NCBI RefSeq assembly: GCF_900230185.1
Contig: NZ_OCSR01000002.1
Coordinates: 1,426,001 to 1,490,000, forward strand
Direction of reading: 5' to 3'
From: Burkholderia sp. OK233
GTDB taxonomy: Bacteria > Pseudomonadota > Gammaproteobacteria > Burkholderiales > Burkholderiaceae
DNA: 64,000 nucleotides
This document shows positions 27,760 through 37,180 of this stretch, one piece after another (within the stretch, counting starts at the first letter, position 1; every line of letters starts with the position of its first letter). The position numbers and the translations under genes are program-made. The notes below the pieces were generated by a model that did not search any database, was not told where the DNA came from, and saw nothing but the letters and a program-made list of their open reading frames with translations.

Positions 27760-28566
27760 TCACGCTACCCGCTTATCCCGTTCAATCACTGCATACGCGC
27801 TGTGATTGTGAATCGATTCGAAGTTCTCAGCTTCGAGCACATAAGCGACGACGCGCTCGTCCGCGTTCAGACGTTGCGCGACATCGCGCACCAGGTCCTC
27901 CACGAACTTCGGATTCTCGTAAGCGCGTTCGGTGACGAACTTCTCGTCCGGGCGCTTGAGCAAGCCCCACAGTTCGCACGAGGCCTCTTCTTCCGCGATA
28001 CGAACCAGCTCTTCCACCGCCACGTCGCCTACCAGCTCCGCGTTGATCGTGACGTGCGAGCGCTGGTTGTGCGCGCCGTACTGCGAAATCTTCTTCGAGC
28101 ACGGGCACAGGCTCGTGACCGGCACCAGCACCTTCAGGAATAGACGCGTCGCGCCGTTGCGCGTCTCGCCCGTCAACGTCACCTCGTAGTCAAGCAGACT
28201 TTGCACGCCGGACACCGGCGCGGTCTTATTCACGAAGTACGGGAACGACACTTCGATGCGGCCCGCCTCGGCCTCGAGCTTTTCCAGCATCGCGGCGAGC
28301 ATGGTGCGGAACGTGGCCGCCTCGAGCGGCGCCTTGTTCTCTTCGAGCAGCGCGACAAAGCGCGACATGTGCGTGCCCTTCTGATCGGCGGGCAGATGCA
28401 CGTCGAGATTCCACGTGCCCACAGACGGCTGCACCTCGCCGCCTTGCGTACGCACCGTCAACGGATGGCGCACTGCCTTGACGCCGACTCGTTGAATCGG
28501 AATCTGACGCGTATCGGGCGTGCTCTGCACGTCGGGCATCACAAAGGCGGGATTCATCTGGTTCAT
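27760..28566 (-). CDS. folE2: GTP cyclohydrolase FolE2 (type IB)
   Basis: 268 residues. It opens the imidazole ring of GTP to form 7,8-dihydroneopterin triphosphate, the first step of folate synthesis, and is the metal-flexible alternative to FolE. The catalytic cysteine is Cys154 in [19 protein letters not shown]. Other family blocks: [13 protein letters not shown] and [11 protein letters not shown] at the end. FolE2 is often controlled by zinc status, but I see no Zur box. A 330-base structured leader lies upstream. Confidence 0.96.
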   Translation of the reverse strand: MNQMNPAFVMPDVQSTPDTRQIPIQRVGVKAVRHPLTVRTQGGEVQPSVGTWNLDVHLPADQKGTHMSRFVALLEENKAPLEAATFRTMLAAMLEKLEAEAGRIEVSFPYFVNKTAPVSGVQSLLDYEVTLTGETRNGATRLFLKVLVPVTSLCPCSKKISQYGAHNQRSHVTINAELVGDVAVEELVRIAEEEASCELWGLLKRPDEKFVTERAYENPKFVEDLVRDVAQRLNADERVVAYVLEAENFESIHNHSAYAVIERDKRVA

Positions 28567-28897
28567 ATTCTTGTCCTTTCAGGAAACGCCGGGCCGTCCC
28601 ACGTTTTCCGCTCCGCAGGAAGTCCTCCGCCCCGAAGAAAGTCCCCTTCAGGGATTGGAGGATTTGCCCCATCGGGGGTGTCGCAAAGCGACACGTTTGA
28701 GGGCTCTCAGCGGCCGTGCGAATCAGGTCGCGCAACGGCAAACGCCGGCCCCTGCCGGCGTTGGATGATGGACCCGAAGGTCCATCGACTCAAGTTGGAG
28801 ATTGCTATGACCGCTATAGCCACGGTGTAGCGCACGGCAGTGCAGCTGAACGACTCTGCCAATCCACGCAGCTAAGTGACGCCACTAAGTGCCACAA
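28567..28897 (-). other. Structured intergenic region between dxs and folE2
   Basis: On the minus strand, in order: GATGGACC-TTCG-GGTCCATC (28767-28786), AACGCCGGC-AGGG-GCCGGCGTT (28741-28762), GTGTCGC-TTT-GCGACAC (28678-28694), and a long-range pairing of AATCCTCC with GGAGGACT (about 28619-28663) that encloses a GA-rich segment. None has a T-run. It may be the folE2 leader, the dxs 3' end or a dispersed repeat. No gene is convincing here. Confidence 0.5.
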
Positions 28898-30805
28898 TTA
28901 AGCGACGCGCTTCACCGAGGATTGGCCAGCGACCGCGCCGCTGGAAAGAAAGCGTTCGCGAATCGACTTGGCGATGCCCGCTGCGTCCAGACCGCAGGCG
29001 GCGAGCAACTTGGCCGGATCCCCATGATCGATGAATCGATCCGGAAGGCCCAATTGTAGTACGGGCCGGATAACCCCACTCTCGAGCAGGGCTTCGACGC
29101 AAGCCGATCCCGCGCCGCCCATCACGCACCCTTCTTCCACCGTGACGATGGCGTCGTGCGTTTCGGCCAGTTGACGGACCAGTTCGGCGTCCAGCGGCTT
29201 CACGAAGCGCATGTTCGCCACCGTGGCGTCCAGCTGTTCCGCCGCCGCCAGCGACGGCGCAACCATCGTGCCGAATGCCAGAATCGCAATCCGCTTGCCG
29301 GCCGGTTGCGACGTTTCGCGACGGATCTCGCCCTTGCCGAGCGGCAGCGCCGTCATTTGCTTGACCGTTGCCACGCCCGTGCCGGCGCCGCGCGGATAGC
29401 GCACTGCCGTCGGGTTCGGCTGCTGCAATGCCGTGTACAGCATCTGACGGCATTCGTTTTCGTCCGACGCGGCCATCACCGTCATGTTCGGGATGCAGCG
29501 CATGAACGCCAGATCGTAAGCGCCTGCGTGCGTGGCGCCGTCCGCGCCGACCAGACCCGCGCGGTCGATGGCGAACACCACCGGCAGATTTTGCAGTGCG
29601 ACGTCGTGGATCAACTGGTCATAAGCGCGTTGCAGGAAGGTCGAGTAAATCGCGACCACCGGCTTCATGCCGTCAGCAGCCAGGCCGCCGGCGAACGTCA
29701 CTGCGTGCTGCTCGGCGATGCCGACGTCGAAGTAACGATCCGGGAAGCGCTTCTCGAACTCGACCATGCCCGAGCCTTCACGCATGGCCGGCGTAATGCC
29801 GACCACGCGCGCGTCCAGCTCGGCCGCATCGCACAGCCATTCGCCGAACACCTGCGTGTACGTCTTTTTCGACGGCGTGGTGGCGGGCTTGATGCCCTCA
29901 GCCGGATTGAACTTGCCCGGGCCGTGGTACAGCACCGGATCGGCTTCGGCCAGCTTGTAGCCTTGCCCCTTCTTCGTGACGACGTGCAGGAATTGCGGGC
30001 CGCGCAGTTCCTTGATGTTCTGCAGCGTCGGGATCAGTGAATCGAGGTCGTGACCGTCGATCGGGCCGATGTAGTTGAAACCGAACTCTTCGAACAGCGT
30101 AGCCGGCACAATCATGCCCTTCGCGTGCTCTTCGAGCTTGCGGGCCAGATCGAGCATAGGCGGCGCGACGCGCAGCACACGTTCGACGCCCGCACGCGCG
30201 GCGGCGTAGAAACGGCCCGACATCAGGCGCGCCAGATGGCGATTCAGCGCGCCGACGGGCGGCGAAATCGACATGTCGTTATCGTTCAGGATGACCAGCA
30301 GCGGCACATCGTCTTCGACGCCGGCGTTGTTCATCGCCTCGAAGGCCATGCCGGCCGTCATCGCGCCGTCGCCGATCACGGCGATGCCCATGCGGTTATC
30401 GCCCTGCAGCTTGCTGGCGACCGCCATGCCGAGCGCGGCCGAGATCGACGTGCTGGAGTGCGCGGTGCCGAAGGTGTCGTATTCCGACTCGTCGCGCTTC
30501 GGAAAGCCCGAGATGCCGCCGAGCTGACGCAGCGTGTGCATCTTGTCGCGGCGGCCCGTCAGGATCTTGTGCGGATAGGTTTGATGGCCGACATCCCACA
30601 CGATCCGGTCGCGCGGCGTGTCGAACACGTAGTGCAGAGCAATGGTCAACTCGACCGTGCCGAGATTGGACGAAAGATGGCCGCCCGTCTGCGATACGCT
30701 GTCGAGCACAAAAGCACGCAACTCGTCGGCAAGCGGTTGCAATTGGCGGCGATCAAGGCGGCGCAAGGCTGCCGGGTCGTCGATGGTTTTCAGCAAGTCG
30801 TACAT
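28898..30805 (-). CDS. dxs: 1-deoxy-D-xylulose-5-phosphate synthase
   Basis: 635 residues from the ATG at 30805, giving the standard [17 protein letters not shown] start; the frame extends to 30850 without family support. Thiamine-diphosphate enzyme that joins pyruvate and glyceraldehyde 3-phosphate for the MEP isoprenoid route. Cofactor motif [18 protein letters not shown], active-site histidine in [19 protein letters not shown], and transketolase-type central domain ([20 protein letters not shown]) are present. It follows ispA by 85 bases, so xseB-ispA-dxs is probably one operon. Confidence 0.97.
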   Translation of the reverse strand: MYDLLKTIDDPAALRRLDRRQLQPLADELRAFVLDSVSQTGGHLSSNLGTVELTIALHYVFDTPRDRIVWDVGHQTYPHKILTGRRDKMHTLRQLGGISGFPKRDESEYDTFGTAHSSTSISAALGMAVASKLQGDNRMGIAVIGDGAMTAGMAFEAMNNAGVEDDVPLLVILNDNDMSISPPVGALNRHLARLMSGRFYAAARAGVERVLRVAPPMLDLARKLEEHAKGMIVPATLFEEFGFNYIGPIDGHDLDSLIPTLQNIKELRGPQFLHVVTKKGQGYKLAEADPVLYHGPGKFNPAEGIKPATTPSKKTYTQVFGEWLCDAAELDARVVGITPAMREGSGMVEFEKRFPDRYFDVGIAEQHAVTFAGGLAADGMKPVVAIYSTFLQRAYDQLIHDVALQNLPVVFAIDRAGLVGADGATHAGAYDLAFMRCIPNMTVMAASDENECRQMLYTALQQPNPTAVRYPRGAGTGVATVKQMTALPLGKGEIRRETSQPAGKRIAILAFGTMVAPSLAAAEQLDATVANMRFVKPLDAELVRQLAETHDAIVTVEEGCVMGGAGSACVEALLESGVIRPVLQLGLPDRFIDHGDPAKLLAACGLDAAGIAKSIRERFLSSGAVAGQSSVKRVA

Positions 30806-30890
30806 CGTCGTTCCATTGTAGGAAAACTTACGCGCCCGCACTTCATACATGCACCCCGTAGCAAAGGTGCGCGGCGGCGGGCTTTCGCGT

Positions 30891-31772
30891 TCAGCTAACC
30901 CGGTTCACCACCAGGTCCGCCAATTCGGCAAGACGCTGTGCGCGCCCACCAAACGGCGCAATCGCAGCGTGGGCGTCGCTGCGCAGCTGCGCTGCGAGCG
31001 CACGCGACGCATCTAGCCCAATAATCGACACGTAGGTCGGCTTGCCGTCCTTCGCGTCTTTACCTGCCGTCTTGCCAAGCGTCGCGGAATCGGTCGTGAC
31101 GTCGAGAATATCGTCGACGACCTGAAACGCGAGGCCGACGGCGGCCGCATACGCGTCGAGCGAGCGCATGGCGTCCGCATTCGGCGTTTCGCCCGCCAGC
31201 GCGCCCATTCGCACCGCGGCACGCAGCAAGGCGCCGGTTTTCATCCGGTGCATGGTTTCCAGTTGCGGGCGCGTCAGCGTATGGCCGACGCTCGCCAGGT
31301 CGATGGCCTGGCCGCCGCACATGCCGATCGAGCCGCTCGCCAAGGCCAGTTCCCGCACCAGCGCGGCCTGCTGCGCCGGCGCCAGCACGTCCGACGTCAA
31401 CGCGACGAATGCCTGCGCTTGCAGCGCGTCGCCGACCAGCAGCGCCGTGGCTTCGTCATACTTGACGTGTACCGTGGGCTTGCCGCGACGCAGCGCGTCG
31501 TCGTCCATGCAGGGCATATCGTCGTGCACGAGCGAGTACACGTGGATCATTTCCAGCGCGGCCGCAGCCGCGTCCAGGCACTCGGCGCGCGCGCCGGTCA
31601 GTTCGCCGGCCGCGTGGCACAGCAGCGGGCGCACCCGCTTGCCGCCGCCCAGCACGGCATAGCGCATGGCCTCATGCAGTTTGGCCGGCTCGGTCGCTTC
31701 CGTGGGCAGGTAGTGTTCTAGTGCCGATTCGACGCGCTCGAGCACCGAGCGTGTCCATTGTTCGAATGTCAT
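30891..31772 (-). CDS. ispA: Farnesyl (geranyl) diphosphate synthase
   Basis: 293 residues of the all-alpha prenyltransferase fold. The first Asp-rich motif is DDMPCMDDD at 84-92; the second is [12 protein letters not shown] Lys/Arg patch [11 protein letters not shown] binds isopentenyl diphosphate. It condenses IPP with DMAPP and GPP. The start overlaps the xseB stop by ATGA, so the two are translationally coupled. Confidence 0.96.
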   Translation of the reverse strand: MTFEQWTRSVLERVESALEHYLPTEATEPAKLHEAMRYAVLGGGKRVRPLLCHAAGELTGARAECLDAAAAALEMIHVYSLVHDDMPCMDDDALRRGKPTVHVKYDEATALLVGDALQAQAFVALTSDVLAPAQQAALVRELALASGSIGMCGGQAIDLASVGHTLTRPQLETMHRMKTGALLRAAVRMGALAGETPNADAMRSLDAYAAAVGLAFQVVDDILDVTTDSATLGKTAGKDAKDGKPTYVSIIGLDASRALAAQLRSDAHAAIAPFGGRAQRLAELADLVVNRVS

Positions 31773-32077
31773 AGGTCGTCCCCGCTTTCAGTAGCGGCTG
31801 TGCCTGCGCTATTCATGGGCAGCGGCTTCAGCGTCTCGCCATCGAGCACGCGCACCTGTTGCTCGACCTTCTCGAGCTGCTGCTGGCAAAACGCGACGAG
31901 CGCCGCACCGCGCCGGTAGGCGGTGAGCGATTCCTCGAGGCTGAGATTGCCGCTTTCCATGCGCCCAACTAACCCTTCCAGCTCAGCCTGGGCGGCCTCG
32001 TAGTTCTCGGGCAACGGCGTGGTATCGACGCCTTCAGCAGGCGCGGCAGCAGTATCTTTCGACGCGGTCTTCGCCAT
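31769..32077 (-). CDS. xseB: Exodeoxyribonuclease VII small subunit
   Basis: 102 residues from the ATG at 32077. The core YEAAQAELEGLVGRMESGNL and SLEESLTAYRRGAALVAFCQ is the XseB coiled hairpin that binds the large subunit XseA (not in this window). Both ends are longer and more polar than in E. coli XseB (80 residues). The stop overlaps the ispA start (ATGA). First gene of the xseB-ispA-dxs operon, the usual betaproteobacterial arrangement. Confidence 0.95.
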   Translation of the reverse strand: MAKTASKDTAAAPAEGVDTTPLPENYEAAQAELEGLVGRMESGNLSLEESLTAYRRGAALVAFCQQQLEKVEQQVRVLDGETLKPLPMNSAGTAATESGDDL

Positions 32078-32287
32078 GAATAGTCGCAAAATTAAAACAA
32101 GTCGGACATTCTACGGCAAAAGCGACATTTCCGATCTCATCGCCAGCCCGCGCCCCGCCTTTGCCCTTCGCGCCCGACCCTCAGTCTCGCAGAAAAAAAA
32201 CGATTGGTCTGCGGCGAAAACCGTGAACTTCCTTGACATTTTTGACCCAAATCAGGCACTTAAGCGCCCCGAGGAGGGGGAATCGGG

Positions 32288-32293
32288 TATAAT
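32288..32293 (+). promoter_or_regulatory. TATAAT -10 element upstream of the Rieske oxygenase
   Basis: Perfect TATAAT preceded by GGG, 72 bases before the ATG. The expected -35 is poor (CGCCCC at 17 bp), so activation may be needed. Confidence 0.4.
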
Positions 32294-32364
32294 CGCGGGC
32301 TCCCTAAATCGAATCTATCGATGGTTGGGTTGTTCACTGCTTTCACGTCTTCACGGGAGTGGGA

Positions 32365-33471
32365 ATGTCCAATCTGAGCAATGCATTGCAGTTGCGGTCT
32401 GTCCACAGCCAGCTGCCAGTCACGGCTTACTTTGACGAAGCGCTTCTAACGCGCGAAATCGACACCCTTTTCAAGAAAGGTCCTCGCTACATCGGCCACG
32501 ATCTCATGGTGCCCGAAGCGGGAAATTATTTTGCCTTGCCCAGCGAGAGCGAAGGGCGTGTGCTCGTCCGTAACCAGCAGTCGCAAGTCGAACTGCTGTC
32601 GAACGTGTGCCGCCACCGGCAAGCCATCATGCTCAACGGCCGCGGCCAGACGGAGAACATCGTCTGCCCCCTGCACCGCTGGACGTACGACCTGAACGGT
32701 CAGCTCCTCGGTGCACCTCATTTTGCGGATAACCCCTGCCTGAATCTCGGCGCCACGCCGCTGCAGAACTGGCAAGGCCTGCTATTCGAAGCGCAAGGGC
32801 GCGACGTCGCGCGCGATCTGGCACGCCTCGGCACCAAGCAACACTTCGATTTTTCGGGCTTCATGTTCGATCACGTCGAAGTGCACGAGTGCAATTACAA
32901 CTGGAAGACCTTTATCGAGGTCTATCTTGAGGACTACCACGTCGCGCCGTTCCATCCGGGCCTCGGCAGCTTCGTCAATTGCGACGATCTGACGTGGGAG
33001 TTCGGCGAGTGGTACAGCGTGCAGACGGTCGGCGTCCACAAGGATCTGGAGCAGCCGGGCAGCCCGACGTACCGTAAATGGCACGACGAGGTGCTGCGCT
33101 TCCGCGGCGGCAATCCGCCCGATTTCGGCGCGATCTGGATGGTGTACTACCCCGGCATCATGATCGAGTGGTATCCGCACGTGCTGGTCGTGTCATGGTT
33201 GATTCCGCGTGGTCCGCAAAAAACCACCAATGTGGTGGAGTTCTATTACCCTGAGGAAATCGCGCTGTTCGAACGCGAATTTATCGAAGCCGAGCGCGCT
33301 GCCTATATGGAAACGGCCCGCGAAGACGACGAGATCGCCGAACGCATGGACGCCGGCCGCCACGCATTGATGGAACGCGGCGAATCGCAGGTCGGCCCGT
33401 ATCAGAGCCCGATGGAAGACGGTATGCAGCATTTCCACGAATTCTTGCGACGTGAACTCGGCGCGATCTGA
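32365..33471 (+). CDS. Rieske [2Fe-2S] ring-hydroxylating oxygenase, alpha subunit-like
   Basis: 368 residues. The Rieske centre is Cys82-His84 and Cys101-His104 (VCRHRQ and CPLHRW). The catalytic domain has the mononuclear iron ligands His192 and His197 in EDYHVAPFHPGL. Family members hydroxylate aromatic rings or demethylate choline-type amines. No ferredoxin, reductase or beta subunit is adjacent, so the electron donor must come from elsewhere and the substrate is open. The ATG at 32365 is 5 bases after GGGAG. It ends at a strong terminator. Confidence 0.9.
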   Translation: MSNLSNALQLRSVHSQLPVTAYFDEALLTREIDTLFKKGPRYIGHDLMVPEAGNYFALPSESEGRVLVRNQQSQVELLSNVCRHRQAIMLNGRGQTENIVCPLHRWTYDLNGQLLGAPHFADNPCLNLGATPLQNWQGLLFEAQGRDVARDLARLGTKQHFDFSGFMFDHVEVHECNYNWKTFIEVYLEDYHVAPFHPGLGSFVNCDDLTWEFGEWYSVQTVGVHKDLEQPGSPTYRKWHDEVLRFRGGNPPDFGAIWMVYYPGIMIEWYPHVLVVSWLIPRGPQKTTNVVEFYYPEEIALFEREFIEAERAAYMETAREDDEIAERMDAGRHALMERGESQVGPYQSPMEDGMQHFHEFLRRELGAI

Positions 33472-33547
33472 TTCGCGCGCGGTCCGCCCGTGCTTCGCAT
33501 GCATTGGCGTTTGAGCCGATCCTTGCGCGAACCGCATCAAAACATGG

Positions 33548-33574
33548 AAGACGGGCTTCGGCCCGTCTTTTTTT
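33548..33574 (+). terminator. Terminator of the Rieske oxygenase gene
   Basis: AAGACGGGC (33548-33556), TTCG loop, GCCCGTCTT (33561-33569) and a T-run. Confidence 0.95.
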
Positions 33575-33660
33575 GTTTAGACTATCAGTATCGTTCGGCC
33601 ATTCGCTAACGGCCTCAAGCCGCCGGGCAAGCGCCGCAACCGCCTGCTTCAGGAGACGTC

Positions 33661-34530
33661 ATGCCGCACACTCACTACACCACCCTCATCTCCGCGACAA
33701 ACCTCGCGGAACGGCTGGCCGCCGCGCCGGGCAGCGTATTCGTCCTCGATTGCCGTTTTGATCTGGCGGACACCGAGGCGGGCGAGAAAGCCTATCTGGC
33801 CGGGCATTTGCCGGGCGCGCATTATCTGAACCTCGATCGCGATCTGTCGGGGCCGAAGAACGGCCACAATGGCCGCCATCCGCTGCCGGATCGCGCGCGG
33901 CTGGTGGAGACGCTGGAGTCCCGCGGGCTCAAGCAGGGTCAGCAGGTGGTCGCGTATGACGCGCAGGGTGGCATGTACGCCGCTCGTGCCTGGTGGCTGC
34001 TGCGCTGGCTCGGCCACGACGCGGTTGCGCTGCTCGACGGTGGACTACAAGCCTGGCAGGCCGCCGGTCACCCGCTGACGCAAGATGCGCCGGCGCAGAA
34101 TACCGGTGACTTCAAGGCGGGCGCGCCGCTCTCCGTCACCGTCGACGCGCAAACCGTCGAGCGCAACCTCGGCACGAAAGAACGCGTCGTGGTCGATGCG
34201 CGTGCGAACGATCGCTATCGCGGCGAAAACGAAACGCTGGATCGCGTCGGCGGCCACATTCCTGGCGCGCTCAACCGGTTCTTCAAGGACAACCTCACCG
34301 CCGACGGCCGCTACAAGCCGGCACACACGCTGCGTGAGGAATTCCATGCGTTGCTGGGCGAGACGCCGCCGGAACACGTCGTGCTGCAATGCGGCTCGGG
34401 CGTGACGGCGTGCGTGAACGCGCTCGCAATGGAGATCGCCGGCATGCATGGCGCGGCGCTTTATGCGGGATCGTGGAGCGAATGGAGTTCTGATCCGAAG
34501 CGGCCGGTTGCAACGGGCCCGAATCCTTAA
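33661..34530 (+). CDS. sseA: 3-mercaptopyruvate (thiosulfate) sulfurtransferase
   Basis: 289 residues with two rhodanese domains. The N-terminal one is inactive. The C-terminal one carries catalytic Cys244 in the loop CGSGVTA, the sequence of mercaptopyruvate sulfurtransferases (thiosulfate enzymes have CRKGVTA). Other landmarks are AGHLPGAHYLNLDRDLSG and GGHIPGALNRFFKDNL. It transfers sulfane sulfur to cyanide or thiols. AGGAG lies 7 bases before the ATG. Confidence 0.92.
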   Translation: MPHTHYTTLISATNLAERLAAAPGSVFVLDCRFDLADTEAGEKAYLAGHLPGAHYLNLDRDLSGPKNGHNGRHPLPDRARLVETLESRGLKQGQQVVAYDAQGGMYAARAWWLLRWLGHDAVALLDGGLQAWQAAGHPLTQDAPAQNTGDFKAGAPLSVTVDAQTVERNLGTKERVVVDARANDRYRGENETLDRVGGHIPGALNRFFKDNLTADGRYKPAHTLREEFHALLGETPPEHVVLQCGSGVTACVNALAMEIAGMHGAALYAGSWSEWSSDPKRPVATGPNP

Positions 34531-34560
34531 GCGCCCCATCATCAAGCAGGGCGATTAGCA

Positions 34561-34598
34561 AAAAGACCGTGGCCGCTTTCCAGCGGCCACGGTCTTTT
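34561..34598. terminator. Bidirectional terminator after sseA
   Basis: A perfect 17-bp stem, AAAAGACCGTGGCCGCT (34561-34577) with its complement at 34582-34598, loop TTCC. Confidence 0.92.
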
Positions 34599-34687
34599 GC
34601 ATCCTTCCAGCCGAGCGTATCGGCACGCCGCTCTGGCACGTCAAACGAAGGCATCGAACGCGCGTTAGACCAAGCAAACGCGTGTCC

Positions 34688-35560
34688 TCAGGCGACTCCA
34701 TGCTGCTTGAACCACACCAGCACACGTCGCCAGCCGTCCTCGGCATCAGCCTTCTTGTAACTCGGCCGGTAATCCGCGAAAAACGCGTGGCCCGCGTCGT
34801 CGTACACGACGAATTGCGAGCCGCGGCCCGCCTGCGGACCCTGCGCAATGGCCTGCTTCATCTGTGCGAGCGAGGCCTGGGGAATGCTCTGATCCTGCAA
34901 TCCATACAGCCCTAGCACCGGTGCGTGCAGATCAGCCACGCGATCGAGCGGGTTCGCCGGCGTCGTTGCGCTGTGATCGCCGCCGACCCGGCCATACCAT
35001 GCCGCGGCCGCCTTCAGCCGGGGATTGTGCTCGGCATACAGCCACGCAATCCGCCCGCCCCAGCAAAAACCGTTCACGCCCAGCCGGTTCAGATCGCCAC
35101 CGTGCTCGCCCGCCCACGCGACGGTGGCGTCGAGATCGTCCAGCGCCTGCTCGTCCGGCACCTTGCTGAGAATCTGATCGCTGATCTGCTGGATGGTCGG
35201 CAGCGCCGACGGATCGCCCTCGCGAACGAACAGATCCGGCGCGATCGCCAGATAACCGAGCTTGGCAAAGCGCCGGCACACGTCGGCAATATGCTCGTGC
35301 ACGCCGAACGCCTCATGGATCACGATGATCACCGGCAGATGCGTCTTGCCCTTCGGCTGCGCACGATAGGCCGGCACGAGCGTATCGCCCGAGCGCACGC
35401 CAATCTCGCCGGCTTCAAGACCGTCGCTATCGGTATGGATGGTTTGCGCCGATACCGGCAGCACAGCCGCGGCGAAACCGGTGCCGAGCGCGGCTTTGAT
35501 GAAGGTGCGTCGATTGAAGGGAACGTGCGGGACCAGGCTGTCGATATCGGGTTTCAGCAT
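34688..35560 (-). CDS. Dienelactone hydrolase family protein with Tat signal
   Basis: 290 residues, an alpha/beta hydrolase. The catalytic triad can be placed at Cys166 (GFCWGG), Asp223 (LQDQSIP) and His258 (DAGHAFF), the Cys-Asp-His set of dienelactone hydrolases. The N-terminus NRRTFIKAALGTGFAAAVLP is a twin-arginine signal, so the protein is probably exported folded. Its substrate is unlikely to be the cytoplasmic dienelactone of chlorocatechol breakdown. Convergent with sseA; no operon partner. Confidence 0.88.
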   Translation of the reverse strand: MLKPDIDSLVPHVPFNRRTFIKAALGTGFAAAVLPVSAQTIHTDSDGLEAGEIGVRSGDTLVPAYRAQPKGKTHLPVIIVIHEAFGVHEHIADVCRRFAKLGYLAIAPDLFVREGDPSALPTIQQISDQILSKVPDEQALDDLDATVAWAGEHGGDLNRLGVNGFCWGGRIAWLYAEHNPRLKAAAAWYGRVGGDHSATTPANPLDRVADLHAPVLGLYGLQDQSIPQASLAQMKQAIAQGPQAGRGSQFVVYDDAGHAFFADYRPSYKKADAEDGWRRVLVWFKQHGVA

Positions 35561-35650
35561 GCGGCGCTCCTCGGGAGAAGGTTGGAGGCAACAGGATACG
35601 CTTCACCCGCATCCTGTTGCACTTGCAACCTTCTCAAGCGCGGCCAACCT

Positions 35651-37003
35651 TCAGTGCAGCTTGACCCGCGGCAGCGTGGTGCGCCGCAACCAGTGCGCGA
35701 AGGTGTCGAGCACCATCCGCGCGTAGCCGTGCAGCGCCGCGATATGCAGCCGGTACAGCGACATGTACATGAAGCGCGCGAACAGCCCCTCGATCAGCAT
35801 ATTGCCGCCGATTACGCCGCCCATCAGATTGCCGACCGCGCTGAAGTGCCCGAGCGACACCAGCGAACCGAAGTCGCGATAGGTAAATTCAGGCAGCGGC
35901 TTATTCTCGAGCCGTGCCGCAAGCGCCTTCATCAGGAAGCTCGCCTGCTGGTGAGCCGCTTGCGCACGCGGCGGCACGTTGCGCTCATTGCCTGGCCATG
36001 GGCAGGCCGCGCAATCGCCGAGCGCGAAGATGTTGTCGTCGATTTCAGTTTGCAGCGTTCGGCGCACGATGAGTTGCCCCAGACGGTTGACCGGCAGGCC
36101 GTCGAGTTCACTCAGGATGGCGGGCGCCTTGATGCCCGCCGCCCATACCGTCAGATCGGCGCGCACAGTTTTGCCGCTGGCCGTGCGGATCATGCCCGGA
36201 GCGACCTCGGCCACGGTCTCGCCGATCATCAGCTTCACGCCGAGCTTGGTGAGCAATTCGGCGGTGGCCGTCGACACACGCTCCTGCAAGGCCGGCAAAA
36301 TGCGCGGCCCAGCCTCGATCAGCACGATGCCGACGTCGTGCCGCGGATCGAGCTTATGCAAACCGTATGCGGACAACACCTGGGCCGTATTGCGCAACTC
36401 AGCCGAGAGTTCGACGCCGGTCGCACCGCCACCGACGATCGCCACCTGGATGCGCGGCTCGGTAGAGGTCGAGGACGTGCCCGGGCCCGATTCGACAGGT
36501 TCATGCACCTGATGCTCCGCACGCATACAGGCCGCGATCAGCCGTTTGCGGAAGCGCTCCGCCTGGCTGACTGTATCGAGTGCGAGGGAGAACTCCGGCG
36601 CCCCTTTCACGCCGAAGAACGCCGTGGTGCTGCCGATCGCGATGATCAGCGTGTCGTATTCGAGTTCGCGTGCGGGCAGCAATTCGGCGCCGTCGTCGTC
36701 GAGCACGGTACCGAGCGTGAGACGCTTGTTCGCGCGGTCCAGACCGGTCAGATCGCCCTGCTGAAACTCAAAGCCGTGCCAGCGCGCCTGCGCCGCATAT
36801 TCGAGCTCCTGGGTGAACGGGTCCATGCTGCCGGCTGCCACTTCATGCAACAGCGGCTTCCAGATATGGGTTGGATTACGGTCGACGAGCGTCACTTGCG
36901 CGCGCACACCGCCTTTGTTCTTGTGGGGTGCATAGCGGTCGCCCAAGCGTGTCGCCAATTCCAGTCCCCCCGCGCCCCCGCCAACGACGATAAAACGATG
37001 CAT
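35651..37003 (-). CDS. ndh: Type II NADH:quinone oxidoreductase
   Basis: 450 residues from the ATG at 37003, 6 bases after GGAGAG; the frame runs back to 37111 without support. FAD site FIVVGGGAGGLELATRLG at the N-terminus, NAD site VAIVGGGATGVELSAELRN in the middle, and FALGDCAACPWPGN for the second FAD contact. The amphipathic C-terminus (LFARFMYMSLYRLHIAALHG) anchors it to the membrane. It passes electrons from NADH to quinone without proton pumping. Confidence 0.9.
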   Translation of the reverse strand: MHRFIVVGGGAGGLELATRLGDRYAPHKNKGGVRAQVTLVDRNPTHIWKPLLHEVAAGSMDPFTQELEYAAQARWHGFEFQQGDLTGLDRANKRLTLGTVLDDDGAELLPARELEYDTLIIAIGSTTAFFGVKGAPEFSLALDTVSQAERFRKRLIAACMRAEHQVHEPVESGPGTSSTSTEPRIQVAIVGGGATGVELSAELRNTAQVLSAYGLHKLDPRHDVGIVLIEAGPRILPALQERVSTATAELLTKLGVKLMIGETVAEVAPGMIRTASGKTVRADLTVWAAGIKAPAILSELDGLPVNRLGQLIVRRTLQTEIDDNIFALGDCAACPWPGNERNVPPRAQAAHQQASFLMKALAARLENKPLPEFTYRDFGSLVSLGHFSAVGNLMGGVIGGNMLIEGLFARFMYMSLYRLHIAALHGYARMVLDTFAHWLRRTTLPRVKLH

Positions 37004-37180
37004 TGAACTCTCCGTGTTTGCCGATGGGTTATGCGTCGCGACGGCGCGCATGAAGCATGAAACGCGCGCCATCTGTCCTGGCGATTGTCCGCGAGCGGCA
37101 CGGGTTGTCACAAGCCATCAATACGCATATGTGACATGCGCGCGACGTTATCGCCTATCGCGCGCGCCGTCACATGCACG

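Noticed and set aside
34925-37006. 693-residue plus-strand frame over dienelactone hydrolase and ndh
   Set aside because: It spans two real minus-strand genes with conserved catalytic residues and its product is Arg/His/Gln-rich without domains.
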